From positions 19,379 to 83,378 of the forward strand of contig NZ_AUWQ01000019.1 in assembly GCF_000455205.1 (NCBI RefSeq): a DNA stretch of 64,000 nucleotides. The letters run 5' to 3'. The notes under the pieces were generated by a model, which saw only the letters and a program-made list of their open reading frames with translations, was not told where the DNA came from and ran no database searches. Positions 15,887-25,070 of this stretch are shown in pieces (the stretch's first letter is position 1; each line of letters begins with the position of its first letter). This DNA is from Mycobacterium sp. UM_CSW. GTDB taxonomy: Bacteria > Actinomycetota > Actinomycetes > Mycobacteriales > Mycobacteriaceae. Both the position numbers and the translations under genes were made by a program.

Positions 15887-17221
15887 GTGGGAGTGGAACA
15901 ACGGCATCGCGTTGTAGTGATCGGTTCCGGGTTCGGCGGGCTGACCGCCGTCAAGGCACTCAAGCACGCTGCCCTCGACGTCACGATGATCGCCCGCACC
16001 CAGCACCACCTGTTCCAGCCACTCCTGTATCAAGTGGCGACCGGCATCATCTCGGAGGGCGAAATCGCCCCCGCCACCCGAGTGATCCTGCGGAAGCAGA
16101 AGAACGCCAAGGTGTTGCTGGGCGACGTGGTGCACATCGACCTCGAAGGCCGCCACGTGGTCTCCGAAGTGCTCGGGCGTCGCTATACGTGCGAGTACGA
16201 CACATTGATCGTTGCGGCGGGGGCGGGCCAATCCTATTTCGGCAACGACCATTTCGCCGAGTTCGCCCCCGGCATGAAGACCATCGACGACGCGCTGGAG
16301 TTGCGCGGGCGCATCCTCGGGGCGTTTGAGCAGGCGGAGCTCTCCAGCGATCCGGCGCACCGGCAGAGGCTGTTGACCTTCACCGTCGTGGGTGGTGGTC
16401 CGACGGGTGTGGAGATGGCGGGTCAAATCGCTGAACTGGCCCGCGAGACGCTGAAAGGCTCGTTCCGGAACATCGACTCCGCCACGGCGCGGGTGATCTT
16501 ACTGGACGCCGGCGATGCGGTGCTCCGACCGATGGGACCAAAACTCGGCAGGAAGGCCCAGGACCGGCTGCAGAAGATGGGGGTCGAGATTCAGCTGGGC
16601 ACGATCGTCACCGACGTCGACCACAGTGGCCTGATGGTCAAGGACGCTGACGGGACCGTCCGCCGCATCGAATCGCAATGCAAGGTGTGGTCGGCGGGCG
16701 TATCGGCTAGCCCGTTGGGCCAGGACATCGCCGACCAGTCCGCGGCCGAGATCGACCGTGCCGGACGCGTCAAGGTGCTGCGGGACTTGTCGATTCCGGG
16801 CTACCCGAACGTGTTCGTGATCGGCGATATGGCGTATGTGGAAGGCGTGCCCGGCATGGCCCAGGGCGCGATCCAGGGCGCCAAGTACGTGGCTGCAGTG
16901 ATCAAGACGGAACTCAAGGGCGCCGGCGACGCCGAACGGAAGCCGTTCAGCTACTTCGACAAAGGATCGATGGCCACGGTGTCGCGGTGCTCGGCGGTGG
17001 CCAAGGTCGGCCCGATCGAGTTCGGCGGGTTCATCGCCTGGTTGGCTTGGTTGTTCCTGCACCTGGTGTACCTGGTGGACTTCAAAAGCAGGACCACAAC
17101 ACTGGTTTCGTGGATCCTGACGTTCTTGAGCACGCGTCGCGGCCAGCTGACGATCACCGAGCAGCAGGCCACCGCCAGCGTCACGCCTCAACAGCTGGCG
17201 GACATCGCTGCGGCGAGTTGA
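15887..17221 (+). CDS. ndh: Type II NADH dehydrogenase
   Basis: A 444-residue non-proton-pumping NADH:menaquinone oxidoreductase, a peripheral membrane flavoenzyme that feeds electrons from NADH into the respiratory chain. It is recognised by close similarity to mycobacterial Ndh: the FAD fold GSGFGG near residue 12, HHLFQPLLYQVATGIISEGE, the NADH fold VVGGGPTGVEMAGQIAE, the quinone-side GDMAYVEGVPGMAQGAIQG, and two hydrophobic C-terminal helices with LSTRRGQLTI. I chose the GTG at 15887 because GAAGGA lies six bases upstream; the frame stays open to 15833 without homology. It stands alone, upstream of a convergent sensor kinase. With GAF kinases nearby, redox-linked control is possible but unproven. 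Confidence 0.93.
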   Translation: MGVEQRHRVVVIGSGFGGLTAVKALKHAALDVTMIARTQHHLFQPLLYQVATGIISEGEIAPATRVILRKQKNAKVLLGDVVHIDLEGRHVVSEVLGRRYTCEYDTLIVAAGAGQSYFGNDHFAEFAPGMKTIDDALELRGRILGAFEQAELSSDPAHRQRLLTFTVVGGGPTGVEMAGQIAELARETLKGSFRNIDSATARVILLDAGDAVLRPMGPKLGRKAQDRLQKMGVEIQLGTIVTDVDHSGLMVKDADGTVRRIESQCKVWSAGVSASPLGQDIADQSAAEIDRAGRVKVLRDLSIPGYPNVFVIGDMAYVEGVPGMAQGAIQGAKYVAAVIKTELKGAGDAERKPFSYFDKGSMATVSRCSAVAKVGPIEFGGFIAWLAWLFLHLVYLVDFKSRTTTLVSWILTFLSTRRGQLTITEQQATASVTPQQLADIAAAS

Positions 17222-17278
17222 GACGAACAGGTTTTTCGCCCCGCCCGTTCAGAAGCCTTGCCTTGCAGCGCTTTACCC

Positions 17279-20200
17279 TCATTCGGCTCGGCTGGTGTGG
17301 TGCGGGATGGTGATGTCGAGGGCGGTGCCCCCTCCCAGGGGGCTGGCCACCCGCATCCAGCCGCCGAGCACCTCGATGCGGTCCTTGAGGCCGATCAGAC
17401 CGGAGCCCTTACCCGAGTCCGCCCCGCCGACGCCGTCGTCCGAGATGAGCAGGGTGAGGTTCATGTCGTCGGCGTGCGCCCGCACCCTCACCTCGGATGC
17501 CTGAGCGTGTTTGGCCGCGTTGGTCAACGCCTCCGCGACCACGTAGTACGCGGCGACCTCAACGGAGTCGGGCAATCGGTGGTCAATCGCGACATCGAGG
17601 TCGACGGGCACCGACGAGCGACGGGCCAGCGTCTTGAGCGCCGCAGACAGACCGCCGGTCGACAGCACCGCCGGATGGATGCCCCGGGAAATCTCCTGCA
17701 GCTCGGTGAATACGTCGGTCAGGCCCGAAACCGCCTCGGAAAGCTCGTGTTTCAGGGCATCGGACTCGGGTGGCACCGACTCCTGCGCGAGACGGAGTTT
17801 CAGGCCCAGGGAGACGATCCGTTGCTGGGCTCCGTCGTGGATGTCTCGTTCCAGGCGGCGACGGGCATCGTCGGCGGCCGCCACGATCCGGGCCCGCGAC
17901 GCGATCAGCTCCTCGCGGGTGGTCGCGGCCGCGATCGCCGTCGCCACCAGTTCGGCGAATTCGACGATGCGCGCTTCGGTGTCGGGCGGCAACGGATCTT
18001 GGTCGGTGGTGGCAACCACGGCCAACCCCCACAGCCGCTCGTCCACCACGATCGGCGCCCCGACCCGCGACCGAACACCCAACTCCCGAACACGCTCGGC
18101 GATGGGGCCGTCAGCGCCCTCCCAGCTGTCCATCCGCGCCGCGCGCCGCGTATGCAACACCCTCGCGGCGACGTTGTCGCCCTCGGTGCCCAGGCGCTCC
18201 CCCACCTCCAAATGCGCCACTCCGGGCGCCGCATGGGAGGCCACGACGAAGATCGCCGCGCCGTCGTCCTCGAAACGGAGCACCTCGGCGCTCCCCACAT
18301 CCAGGCAGTCGGCCATCTCCTCGGCCACCGCCGAGAACACCTCCGCCGGACTGACCCCTTGTGCGACCAGCGTCGCCACGCGCCGCAGCGCCGTCTGCTG
18401 CCTGGCCAGCACGCTCAGGTTGTCGGCGAGTTCGCGCAGGCTATCGCGGCTGGCCTGCAACTCAGATCTGGTGGCGGCGTTGGCAATTGAGGTGCCCACC
18501 AGATCCGCGAAGTCCGCCATGCGCGACTCGGTGTCGGGCGGCAAGGGTCCCGTTCGCGACGCCACGCCGACCGCACCCCAGACATGGCCACCGACGACGA
18601 CGGGGACCGCGACCATGGATTGGATGCCGAGATCACGGATGAAGGCAGCCGTCGAGCCAGCCGCGCCGTCGTGGGTGTCCATGCGGGCGGGCCTCCCGGT
18701 GCGCAGCACCATCGGCGCGACGTGGTCGCCGCCCAGCGAGAAACGCTGGCCGGCCGTCGGCGCGCTCATGTCCAACTCCTCCACGCGCCCGACTGCCTCC
18801 ACGACGATGTCGTCACCGTCGAAACGAATCACGGTCGTGTTGTAGACGTCCAGGCATTCCCCTAGCTGCTCGGCGACCGCGTTGAAGACCTCGGCGGGCG
18901 CCGCCTCGCGGGCAACGAGTTCGGCCACCAGGCGCAGCGCCGTCTGCTGGCCAGCGAGGTCGCGCAGGCTGTCACGGCTGGCTTGAAGTTCAACCCTGGT
19001 GGCGGCGTTAGCGATTGACGTGGCCACCAGATCCGCGAAATCGGAGATGCGCGCCTCGGTGTCGGGCGGCAGTGGGTCGTTGCGCGACGCCGCGGCGAGC
19101 ACGCCCCACACGTGCGCCCCGACGGTGATGGGCACGCCTACCATGCACCGCACCCCGGCATCGCGAATGCGTGCGGCCGTCACGCCCGCCGCATGGTCGT
19201 GGCTGTCAATTCGGGCGGGGCGACCGGTGCGCCGGATGATTGGCCCGATGTGGTCGCCGGTCAGGGGGAGCCGCTCGCCGATCGCCGGCGGGTTCGGCAG
19301 TTCCGGCTCGGCGCGGCCAAGGGCCTCGATGACGATGGCATCGTCATCGAACCGGCCGACGGTCGTGTTGTGGACGTCCAGGCAGCCTGCGGTTTCCTCG
19401 GCCACCGCCCGGAATACCTGGCGAGGCGGCGCCTCGCGCGCCACCAGTTCGGCCACCCGCCGCAGCGCCGTCTGGTGTCGGGCGAGGTCGCGCAAACTGT
19501 CGCGGCTCGCCCGAAGCTGTTCCCTGGTGGCCGCGTTGGCGATCGCGGTGGCGACCAGGTCGGCGAAATCGGCCATGCGGGCTTCGGTCTCAGGAGGCAT
19601 GGGCGTGATCCGCGACGCGACCGCAAGCACTCCCCACAGATCTGAGCCGACAACGATGGGGACACCGACGACTGATTGCAGCCCGCCCGCACGGATGCGT
19701 GCGGCCCACGCGCCCGAAGCGTTCTCGTAGTCATCAATTCGCGCCGGTCGACCGTCTCGCCGAACCATTAGGGCGATGTTGTCCCCCTCCATCACGAACC
19801 GTTCCCCGACCACCGGAAGGTTCGGCATCGCGGAATCGGCCCGCGCGACGGCCTCCACGATCGTCGCGTCGTCGTCGTAGCGGACCACGGTCGCATTCTG
19901 GACGTCGAGGATGCTGGCGATTTCCTCCGCGACCGCGTGGAACACTGCTGCCGGCTGCGCCTCACGCGCGACCAGTTCCGCCACCCGGCGCAGCGCCGAT
20001 TGGCGTCGCGCGAGCTCGCGCAGGCTGCTGCGGCTGGAATTCAGCTGTTCACGAGCCGCCGCATTGGCGATCGCGGTCGCAACCAGATCGGCGAAGTCGG
20101 CGATGCCCACCTCGGTGTCGGCCGGCAGGGGATCGCCCCGCGAGGCCACGGCGGCCACCCCCCACAGTTGTTCGCCGACCATGATCGGGACGCCGACCAT

Positions 20201-21244
20201 CGATCGGATGCCCATCTCCCTCAGGCGTGCCGCCGAAACGCCCACCGCGTGCTCGTGGTTGTCGACCCGCGCGGGCCGTCCCGTGCGCCGAACGATCGCA
20301 GCGACGTCGTCGCCGCCGAGTGGAAACCGCTCGCCCACCGCCGGCGGATTCGGCAGGTCGATCTCCGGACGCCCAAGCGCCGCGGTGACGATTTCATCGC
20401 CTTCGTAACGACCCACCGTCGCGTTGTAGACGTCCAGAATATTGGCCATCTCCTCGGCCACGGCGTTGAACACGTCGGCAGGCTCGGCATCGCGGGCGAC
20501 CAGTTCGGCCACCCGACGCAGCGCCGTCTGATGCCGGGCGAGCTGACGCAGGCGGTCCCGGCTCGCCCGCAGCCGCTCCTGGCTGGTCTCGAGCATGGTC
20601 CGGATTTCGCGGAGTTGCTCTTCTTCCGCGCGTTGCCCGGTGACATCGCGGCCGACGGCATAAAACAACCCGTCGTGCGGCGTGACGCTCCATTCGATCC
20701 ACCGCGAAGAACCATCACGTCTAATCGCCCGGTTTTCGAAGCGAACCGGCCCACGGCCCTCGGTCAGATCTTTTATCGGCTCACGGAGCCGATCCATGTC
20801 TTCGGGCGGTACCAATTCGAATGGGGCGGCCATCAAATCGTCCATCGTGTAACCCAGCGTCTTTTCGAAGGCCGGATTGACCTTCAGCAATTGGCCCTGA
20901 TCGGAAATGACCATGAGGTCGGAAGTAAGTTCGAAGAACTGTTCCAATCCGTGCGGGCTGTCGTCCGATCCGTTGCTGACCTTCCCGCGGTGGCTGGCGG
21001 CGGCGAAGACGGCGGCCACAAAGTTGCCGACGAGGGCCACGCCCAACAGAACCGCGTAGATCGTCCCCGTCGGGTCGTCCGGTGCCACTTGCTCGAGGAG
21101 AACGACCAGCACTGCCGCGACGACCGAGAACCCCGCCGCGGCGGTGACCGCAAACCCGGGCGCCGGAACTGCCCGCAGCCGAACCGACGCTTTTGGGGGC
21201 GCAACCGTTGACGTGCGGGCGGCGCGCCGACGTCTGGGCGACAT
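17279..21244 (-). CDS. Giant sensor kinase: TM-PAS-GAF x5-HisKA_3-HATPase
   Basis: About 1,321 residues. In order: two hydrophobic segments (about 30-85), a PAS domain (about 105-210), a coiled-coil linker, five tandem GAF domains of 176 residues each, a HisKA_3 domain with the phospho-acceptor His in RDIHDGAQQR, and an HATPase_c domain with DDGVGGAD and GLIGLKDR. Each GAF unit opens with a QTALRRVAELVARE-like helix and ends with FADLVATAIANAA. The repeats remain obviously homologous in DNA, showing internal duplication. The kinase core matches that of the 1410-3020 kinase. No response regulator is adjacent. The start is uncertain; a GTG at 21355 would add 37 residues. It is divergent from the hydrolase-cyclase gene at 21462, so both may share regulation. 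Confidence 0.88.
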   Translation of the reverse strand: MSPRRRRAARTSTVAPPKASVRLRAVPAPGFAVTAAAGFSVVAAVLVVLLEQVAPDDPTGTIYAVLLGVALVGNFVAAVFAAASHRGKVSNGSDDSPHGLEQFFELTSDLMVISDQGQLLKVNPAFEKTLGYTMDDLMAAPFELVPPEDMDRLREPIKDLTEGRGPVRFENRAIRRDGSSRWIEWSVTPHDGLFYAVGRDVTGQRAEEEQLREIRTMLETSQERLRASRDRLRQLARHQTALRRVAELVARDAEPADVFNAVAEEMANILDVYNATVGRYEGDEIVTAALGRPEIDLPNPPAVGERFPLGGDDVAAIVRRTGRPARVDNHEHAVGVSAARLREMGIRSMVGVPIMVGEQLWGVAAVASRGDPLPADTEVGIADFADLVATAIANAAAREQLNSSRSSLRELARRQSALRRVAELVAREAQPAAVFHAVAEEIASILDVQNATVVRYDDDATIVEAVARADSAMPNLPVVGERFVMEGDNIALMVRRDGRPARIDDYENASGAWAARIRAGGLQSVVGVPIVVGSDLWGVLAVASRITPMPPETEARMADFADLVATAIANAATREQLRASRDSLRDLARHQTALRRVAELVAREAPPRQVFRAVAEETAGCLDVHNTTVGRFDDDAIVIEALGRAEPELPNPPAIGERLPLTGDHIGPIIRRTGRPARIDSHDHAAGVTAARIRDAGVRCMVGVPITVGAHVWGVLAAASRNDPLPPDTEARISDFADLVATSIANAATRVELQASRDSLRDLAGQQTALRLVAELVAREAAPAEVFNAVAEQLGECLDVYNTTVIRFDGDDIVVEAVGRVEELDMSAPTAGQRFSLGGDHVAPMVLRTGRPARMDTHDGAAGSTAAFIRDLGIQSMVAVPVVVGGHVWGAVGVASRTGPLPPDTESRMADFADLVGTSIANAATRSELQASRDSLRELADNLSVLARQQTALRRVATLVAQGVSPAEVFSAVAEEMADCLDVGSAEVLRFEDDGAAIFVVASHAAPGVAHLEVGERLGTEGDNVAARVLHTRRAARMDSWEGADGPIAERVRELGVRSRVGAPIVVDERLWGLAVVATTDQDPLPPDTEARIVEFAELVATAIAAATTREELIASRARIVAAADDARRRLERDIHDGAQQRIVSLGLKLRLAQESVPPESDALKHELSEAVSGLTDVFTELQEISRGIHPAVLSTGGLSAALKTLARRSSVPVDLDVAIDHRLPDSVEVAAYYVVAEALTNAAKHAQASEVRVRAHADDMNLTLLISDDGVGGADSGKGSGLIGLKDRIEVLGGWMRVASPLGGGTALDITIPHHTSRAE
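17890..20545 (-). repeat. Five tandem ~528-bp GAF-coding repeats
   Basis: The anchor gCCACnnGnCGCAGCGCCG recurs near 20508, 19980, 19452, 18924 and 18375. The first three intervals are 528 bases; the last is about 549, from a seven-residue insertion (LADNLSV) before the fifth unit. The repeats code for homologous GAF domains and arose by intragenic duplication. Confidence 0.8.
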
Positions 21245-21461
21245 CTGTTCAGTATGTATCGTTCGGACGTTCAGCAAAGCCCCACCGTTGCTTTTTTGCA
21301 CTCCGCTTATCTCGCGTCGACCTTGCCACCACGCAGCGGCGAAGCCGACCAGCACACCTGGCAGAGTTCTCTCAAAAGGCGAGATGAACGGCTTTGTCGC
21401 ATGCCCTGCGCGTTGCCGGAGATGTGATGACGGCCAACGCTTACAGCATTACGCTCATCCG

Positions 21462-22973
21462 ATGGCGGAAACGTCGTACGCATTCTGCGGCGATTTGAGC
21501 CTTGCCTATCAAGTATTCGGCGACGGGCCCATCGAGCTGGTCCTCATCCCGCCTTACGTCAGCCACGTCGAGCTGTTCTGGACGCAGCCGGAGTACAAAG
21601 CGTTTTTCGAGCGTCTCGGGACCTTTTGCCGCGTCGTGGTGTTCGATAAGGCCGGCGTCGGATTGTCGGACCCGGTCCCCAAGGTTCGCTCGGTGGACGA
21701 TCGAGCCGCCGAGATCGAGGCCGTCATGGACACCGTTGGCTTCGATAAGGCCGTCCTTCTTGCGTTGAGCGAGGGTGGCCCCGCGGCCATTGTCTGGGCG
21801 GCACGCCGACCGGAGCGAACGCGGGCGCTGATCCTCCACGGCACGTACGCCACCCTGGGCGGTCTGGAGTGGGACGACTTGGATCGCAGCACGGAGGAGG
21901 TCCGAGCGCGTATCGTTCGCGAACTCGGTGACGAGTACGCGCCGACGATTCAGCAGCTCGAACGCTGGCAGGACTTTGGCGACGCTGTCCGCTCGGATTG
22001 GGGCGACGGTAGGGCGGTCAAGTGTCTGGTGCCGTCAGTTCGTTCGATCCGCCAGCTCGGAATGATGGAGCGGATGTGCGCGAGCCCCGGAATGGCGCGG
22101 GCAACCGTCGAAGCGTCGTTCGGCATCGACGTTCGGCCGATCCTGCCGACCCTCAACGTCCCGACGCTCATCGTCCACGCCCGCGGAGACCCCGGGGTGC
22201 CGGTGCAGTATGGGCGATACCTCGCCGACCACATTTCCGGTTCTCAGATCATCGAGGTCGAGGGCGTGGACCATGCGCCCTGGTTCACCGAGCCCGAAAG
22301 AACCACGACGGCGATCGAGGAGTTCCTGACCGGCAGCCATGCAGCGCCGCCGCGATCGCGTCGCGCCCTGCGCACCGTGCTGTTTACGGACATGGTCGCC
22401 TCGACACAGCACGTCGCGGAGACGGGCGATGATCATTTTCGTGCGATCCTGCAGCGCTTCGACGGCAGCGTGCTCAAGAGCACCGGTGACGGCCACCTCG
22501 CCACGTTCGACGGCCCGACGCAAGCGATCCGCTGTGCCGAGGCGTTGCGCGATGACGCTGAAACACTTGGCATCCGGATCCGCAGCGCCATCCATACGGG
22601 CGAGTGCGAACTGCTCGACGGAGACATCACCGGAATTGCGGTACACGTCGCGGCGCGGATCCTTGAGCAGGCCGGTGCCGGCGAAATCCTCGTCTCCCGC
22701 ACCGTGCGTGACCTTGTCATCGGCTCGGGCACAGGCTTCGACGACCGGGGCACCGTCGAACTGCGCGGGGTGCCTGGCACGTGGCAACTGCTGGCGGTCG
22801 ACCGGCGCGGCGCGCGGGCCGGAACGGCTGAGGCCACACTGGCGTCAATGCCCACGCCCGGCCCGCGCACCGGGATGCGCCGATCGGACCGCGCCGTAGA
22901 GGCCATCGCCAGGAGAGCACCGTGGATCCTGCGGGGGTTGGCCTATTTGGCCCCAGGCGTCGACCGCAAATGA
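21462..22973 (+). CDS. Alpha/beta-hydrolase fused to class III adenylyl cyclase
   Basis: A 503-residue cytoplasmic fusion. The N-terminal alpha/beta-hydrolase domain (about 1-290) has nucleophile Ser103 in ALSEGG and a late HAPWF histidine. The C-terminal class III cyclase domain (about 305-465) has the metal-binding FTDMVAST and KSTGDGHLATF motifs and GEILVSRTV. The usual Asn of the N-x3-R transition-state pair is His here (AVHVAAR), while the Arg is kept. Activity is therefore possible but may be altered. Fusions of this kind, such as M. tuberculosis Rv1900c, bind a ligand with the hydrolase part. The start at 21462 begins the domain; the longer open frame upstream overlaps the divergent kinase promoter. 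Confidence 0.88.
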   Translation: MAETSYAFCGDLSLAYQVFGDGPIELVLIPPYVSHVELFWTQPEYKAFFERLGTFCRVVVFDKAGVGLSDPVPKVRSVDDRAAEIEAVMDTVGFDKAVLLALSEGGPAAIVWAARRPERTRALILHGTYATLGGLEWDDLDRSTEEVRARIVRELGDEYAPTIQQLERWQDFGDAVRSDWGDGRAVKCLVPSVRSIRQLGMMERMCASPGMARATVEASFGIDVRPILPTLNVPTLIVHARGDPGVPVQYGRYLADHISGSQIIEVEGVDHAPWFTEPERTTTAIEEFLTGSHAAPPRSRRALRTVLFTDMVASTQHVAETGDDHFRAILQRFDGSVLKSTGDGHLATFDGPTQAIRCAEALRDDAETLGIRIRSAIHTGECELLDGDITGIAVHVAARILEQAGAGEILVSRTVRDLVIGSGTGFDDRGTVELRGVPGTWQLLAVDRRGARAGTAEATLASMPTPGPRTGMRRSDRAVEAIARRAPWILRGLAYLAPGVDRK

Positions 22974-23034
22974 TCGCACCAATAGTTGCTCGGCTGAAAG
23001 CCCTACGCGCACAAACCCTTCGGTCACGAGGGGA

Positions 23035-23265
23035 TCAGTTGACGCAGATGGTCCCACTGAGATGGGTGCCGTCGCCGGTGAGGCATCCGTTCGGGGGGTC
23101 CTTCGGCAGGCCGGGCGGCAGGCAGTTCTGCCGATAGTTGTCCCAGTACCAACCCTGGGGGCAGTCGGCGAGACTCGGACCCGCCGAGGGTACCAGCAGC
23201 GGGGCCAAGCCAAGACCGGCCACCGCCAACCAGGCCGCGGATAGCGCGATTCTGAGGTTCTTCAT
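23035..23265 (-). CDS. Small secreted Cys-containing protein
   Basis: A 76-residue preprotein with a signal peptide (MKNLRIALSAAWLAVAGLG, cleavage probably after PSLA near residue 33). The mature part is about 40 residues: DCPQGWYWDNYRQNCL, a Pro-rich turn, GCLTGDGTHLSGTICVN. It has four Cys residues, which should form two disulfides outside the cell. I do not know its function; similar small secreted proteins are common in mycobacteria. The ATG at 23265 is chosen because an AAGGGAAC site lies just upstream and it begins the signal peptide. Confidence 0.75.
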   Translation of the reverse strand: MKNLRIALSAAWLAVAGLGLAPLLVPSAGPSLADCPQGWYWDNYRQNCLPPGLPKDPPNGCLTGDGTHLSGTICVN

Positions 23266-23431
23266 GTTCCCTTGCGTCCTTTCATGTTTCGACACGCTTG
23301 CCACAAGTGTGACGATGATCGACGCCGAAGCGCTGCACGCCAGCTACCAATCCGCGTACCGGCCAGCACCAACACACTCCCGAAATGACTCTTCGGGCAC
23401 GCGTCCAAACGCGTTGTAAACCGGCGCAATA

Positions 23432-23446
23432 CTGACGGTCCGTCAG
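23432..23446. promoter_or_regulatory. Perfect inverted repeat CTGACGG-T-CCGTCAG, TetR-type operator candidate
   Basis: Seven-base arms around a single T, 197 bp upstream of the aldehyde dehydrogenase start. The CTGACGG/CCGTCAG form resembles operators of many mycobacterial TetR-family repressors. No TetR gene is in the window. The 377-bp intergenic region 23266-23642 also holds the recurrent two-part element at 23468-23512 and nothing that looks like a gene. Confidence 0.45.
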
Positions 23447-23467
23447 AAAGTCACCGCATCGGCCGAC

Positions 23468-23512
23468 ATTACCGCTGGCTGGTATATCCATTTGCCGGTG
23501 GCGGTAACGACA
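23468..23512 (+). promoter_or_regulatory. Two-part regulatory element upstream of aldehyde dehydrogenase
   Basis: ATTACCGCTGGCTGGTAT at 23468-23485, then GGTGGCGGTAACGACA at 23497-23512. The second block is identical over 16 bases to the one at 50-65, and the gap between the GGTA of the palindrome and this block is 12 bases against 11 there. The element ends 130 bp before the ATG at 23643. It is the best-preserved pair in the window and the basis for proposing a shared regulon. Confidence 0.5.
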
Positions 23513-23642
23513 TGTCCTCGCGACGGCCGCATCCTGAGATCAACCCCGCGACAGCAAAGGCTGCGCGTAATCGCTTGCAGAAAAAGAAGTTACAAGCCAA
23601 GCAGCGGTGCGGAGCCGCTCGGAGACAATTGGAGGAACAACC

Positions 23643-25031
23643 ATGGCATACCGGACAGTCAACCCGTTCAACAACGAGGTTGTCGCCACCTTCGACGACC
23701 TGACCGACGCGGAGGCGATGAACCTTCTTGACCAGGCGCAGAAGACATTTGAGTCCTGGAGCCAGACGTCCTACGCCGAGCGCGCCGCGTTGTGCCGGCG
23801 TGCCGCCGCCATCCTCACCGAGCGGCCCGACGAGTTCGCCCGCCTGCTGACGCTGGAGATGGGCAAGCTGTACAAGGAGGCGCTGGGCGAGGTGGCGCTG
23901 AGCGCGCACATCTTCGCGTACTACGCGGAGAACGCCGAGAAGTTCCTGGCGCCCGAGCGCATCGACACGATCAGCGTCAACGACAACGCGATGCTCGTCA
24001 GCCAACCGCTCGGCGTGATCCTGGGCGTGCAGCCGTGGAACTTCCCGTTCTACCAGCTGGCGCGCGTGGCGGCCCCGAACCTGATGGCGGGCAACGTCGT
24101 GATGGTCAAGCACGCCTCCAACGTCCCGCAGGCCGCGGCGGCCTTCGAGCGGTTGCTGCTCGAGGCGGGCTTCCCCGAGGGCGCCTACACCAACCTGTTC
24201 GCGACCAAGGACCAGATCAACCTGCTGATCGACGACCCGCGGGTGCGCGGTGTGTCGCTGACCGGCAGCGAGGGCGCCGGCAGCGTCGTCGCGGCCCGGG
24301 CCGGCAAGAACCTGAAGAAGTCGACCATGGAGCTGGGCGGTTCGGACGCGCTGATCGTGCTGGACGACGCAGACCTCGACAAGACCGTCCCGTGGGCGGT
24401 GTGGGGCCGGATGAACAACGGCGGGCAGTGCTGCGTGGCGTCCAAGCGGATCATCGTCGCCGAGGAGATCGCCGACGAGTTCTTGGAGAGGTTCTCCGCC
24501 GCACTGGCCGAGCTCAAGGCCGGCGACCCGTTCGACGAGACGACGACCCTGCCGCCGATGTCGAGCCAGGGTGCGGCCGACGAACTGAACGACAAGATCA
24601 AGGCCGCGGTCGAGGCCGGCGCGACGGCCATCACGCTCGGAGAGCCGGTGCCCACGACGGGTGCGTTCGTGCAGCCGACGATCCTGACCGACCTGACCCC
24701 GGACAACCCCGCGTACTACCAGGAGTTCTTCGGGCCGGTGGCGCTCTTCTTCCGCGCCACGAGCGAGGACGACGCCGTCCGGCTGGCCAACGACTCGCAC
24801 TTCGGGCTCGGCGGTTCGGTGTTCACCCAGGACCCCGAGCGCGGGGTCGAGGTGGCCAAGCGGATCGAGACCGGCATGGTGTTCGTCAACCACCCCACCT
24901 GGACCAAGCCGGACCTGCCCTTCGGCGGGGTCAAGCTGTCGGGCTACGGGCACGAACTCTCCGGTATCGGCATTGCAGAGTTCGTCAATAAGAAGCTGAT
25001 CAACGTCGTGCCGATCGACGCGCCCGAGTAA
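23643..25031 (+). CDS. NAD(P)-dependent aldehyde dehydrogenase (succinate-semialdehyde type)
   Basis: A 462-residue ALDH superfamily enzyme that oxidises an aldehyde to its acid. Catalytic residues are visible: Glu230 in MELGGSDALIV and the nucleophile Cys264 in NNGGQCCVASKR; PWNFPFYQ near 131 contacts the cofactor. The length and the short N-terminus fit the GabD1/YneI-type succinate-semialdehyde dehydrogenase branch. It starts after a clear TTGGAGGAAC site. The 2-keto acid decarboxylase follows 39 bp downstream, so the pair probably converts a 2-keto acid to aldehyde and then acid. The true aldehyde is therefore more likely a decarboxylase product than succinate semialdehyde. Confidence 0.9.
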   Translation: MAYRTVNPFNNEVVATFDDLTDAEAMNLLDQAQKTFESWSQTSYAERAALCRRAAAILTERPDEFARLLTLEMGKLYKEALGEVALSAHIFAYYAENAEKFLAPERIDTISVNDNAMLVSQPLGVILGVQPWNFPFYQLARVAAPNLMAGNVVMVKHASNVPQAAAAFERLLLEAGFPEGAYTNLFATKDQINLLIDDPRVRGVSLTGSEGAGSVVAARAGKNLKKSTMELGGSDALIVLDDADLDKTVPWAVWGRMNNGGQCCVASKRIIVAEEIADEFLERFSAALAELKAGDPFDETTTLPPMSSQGAADELNDKIKAAVEAGATAITLGEPVPTTGAFVQPTILTDLTPDNPAYYQEFFGPVALFFRATSEDDAVRLANDSHFGLGGSVFTQDPERGVEVAKRIETGMVFVNHPTWTKPDLPFGGVKLSGYGHELSGIGIAEFVNKKLINVVPIDAPE

Positions 25032-25070
25032 TCCAATTCCCCAGTGGCTCAACGTAAAAGGAAGGCAATC

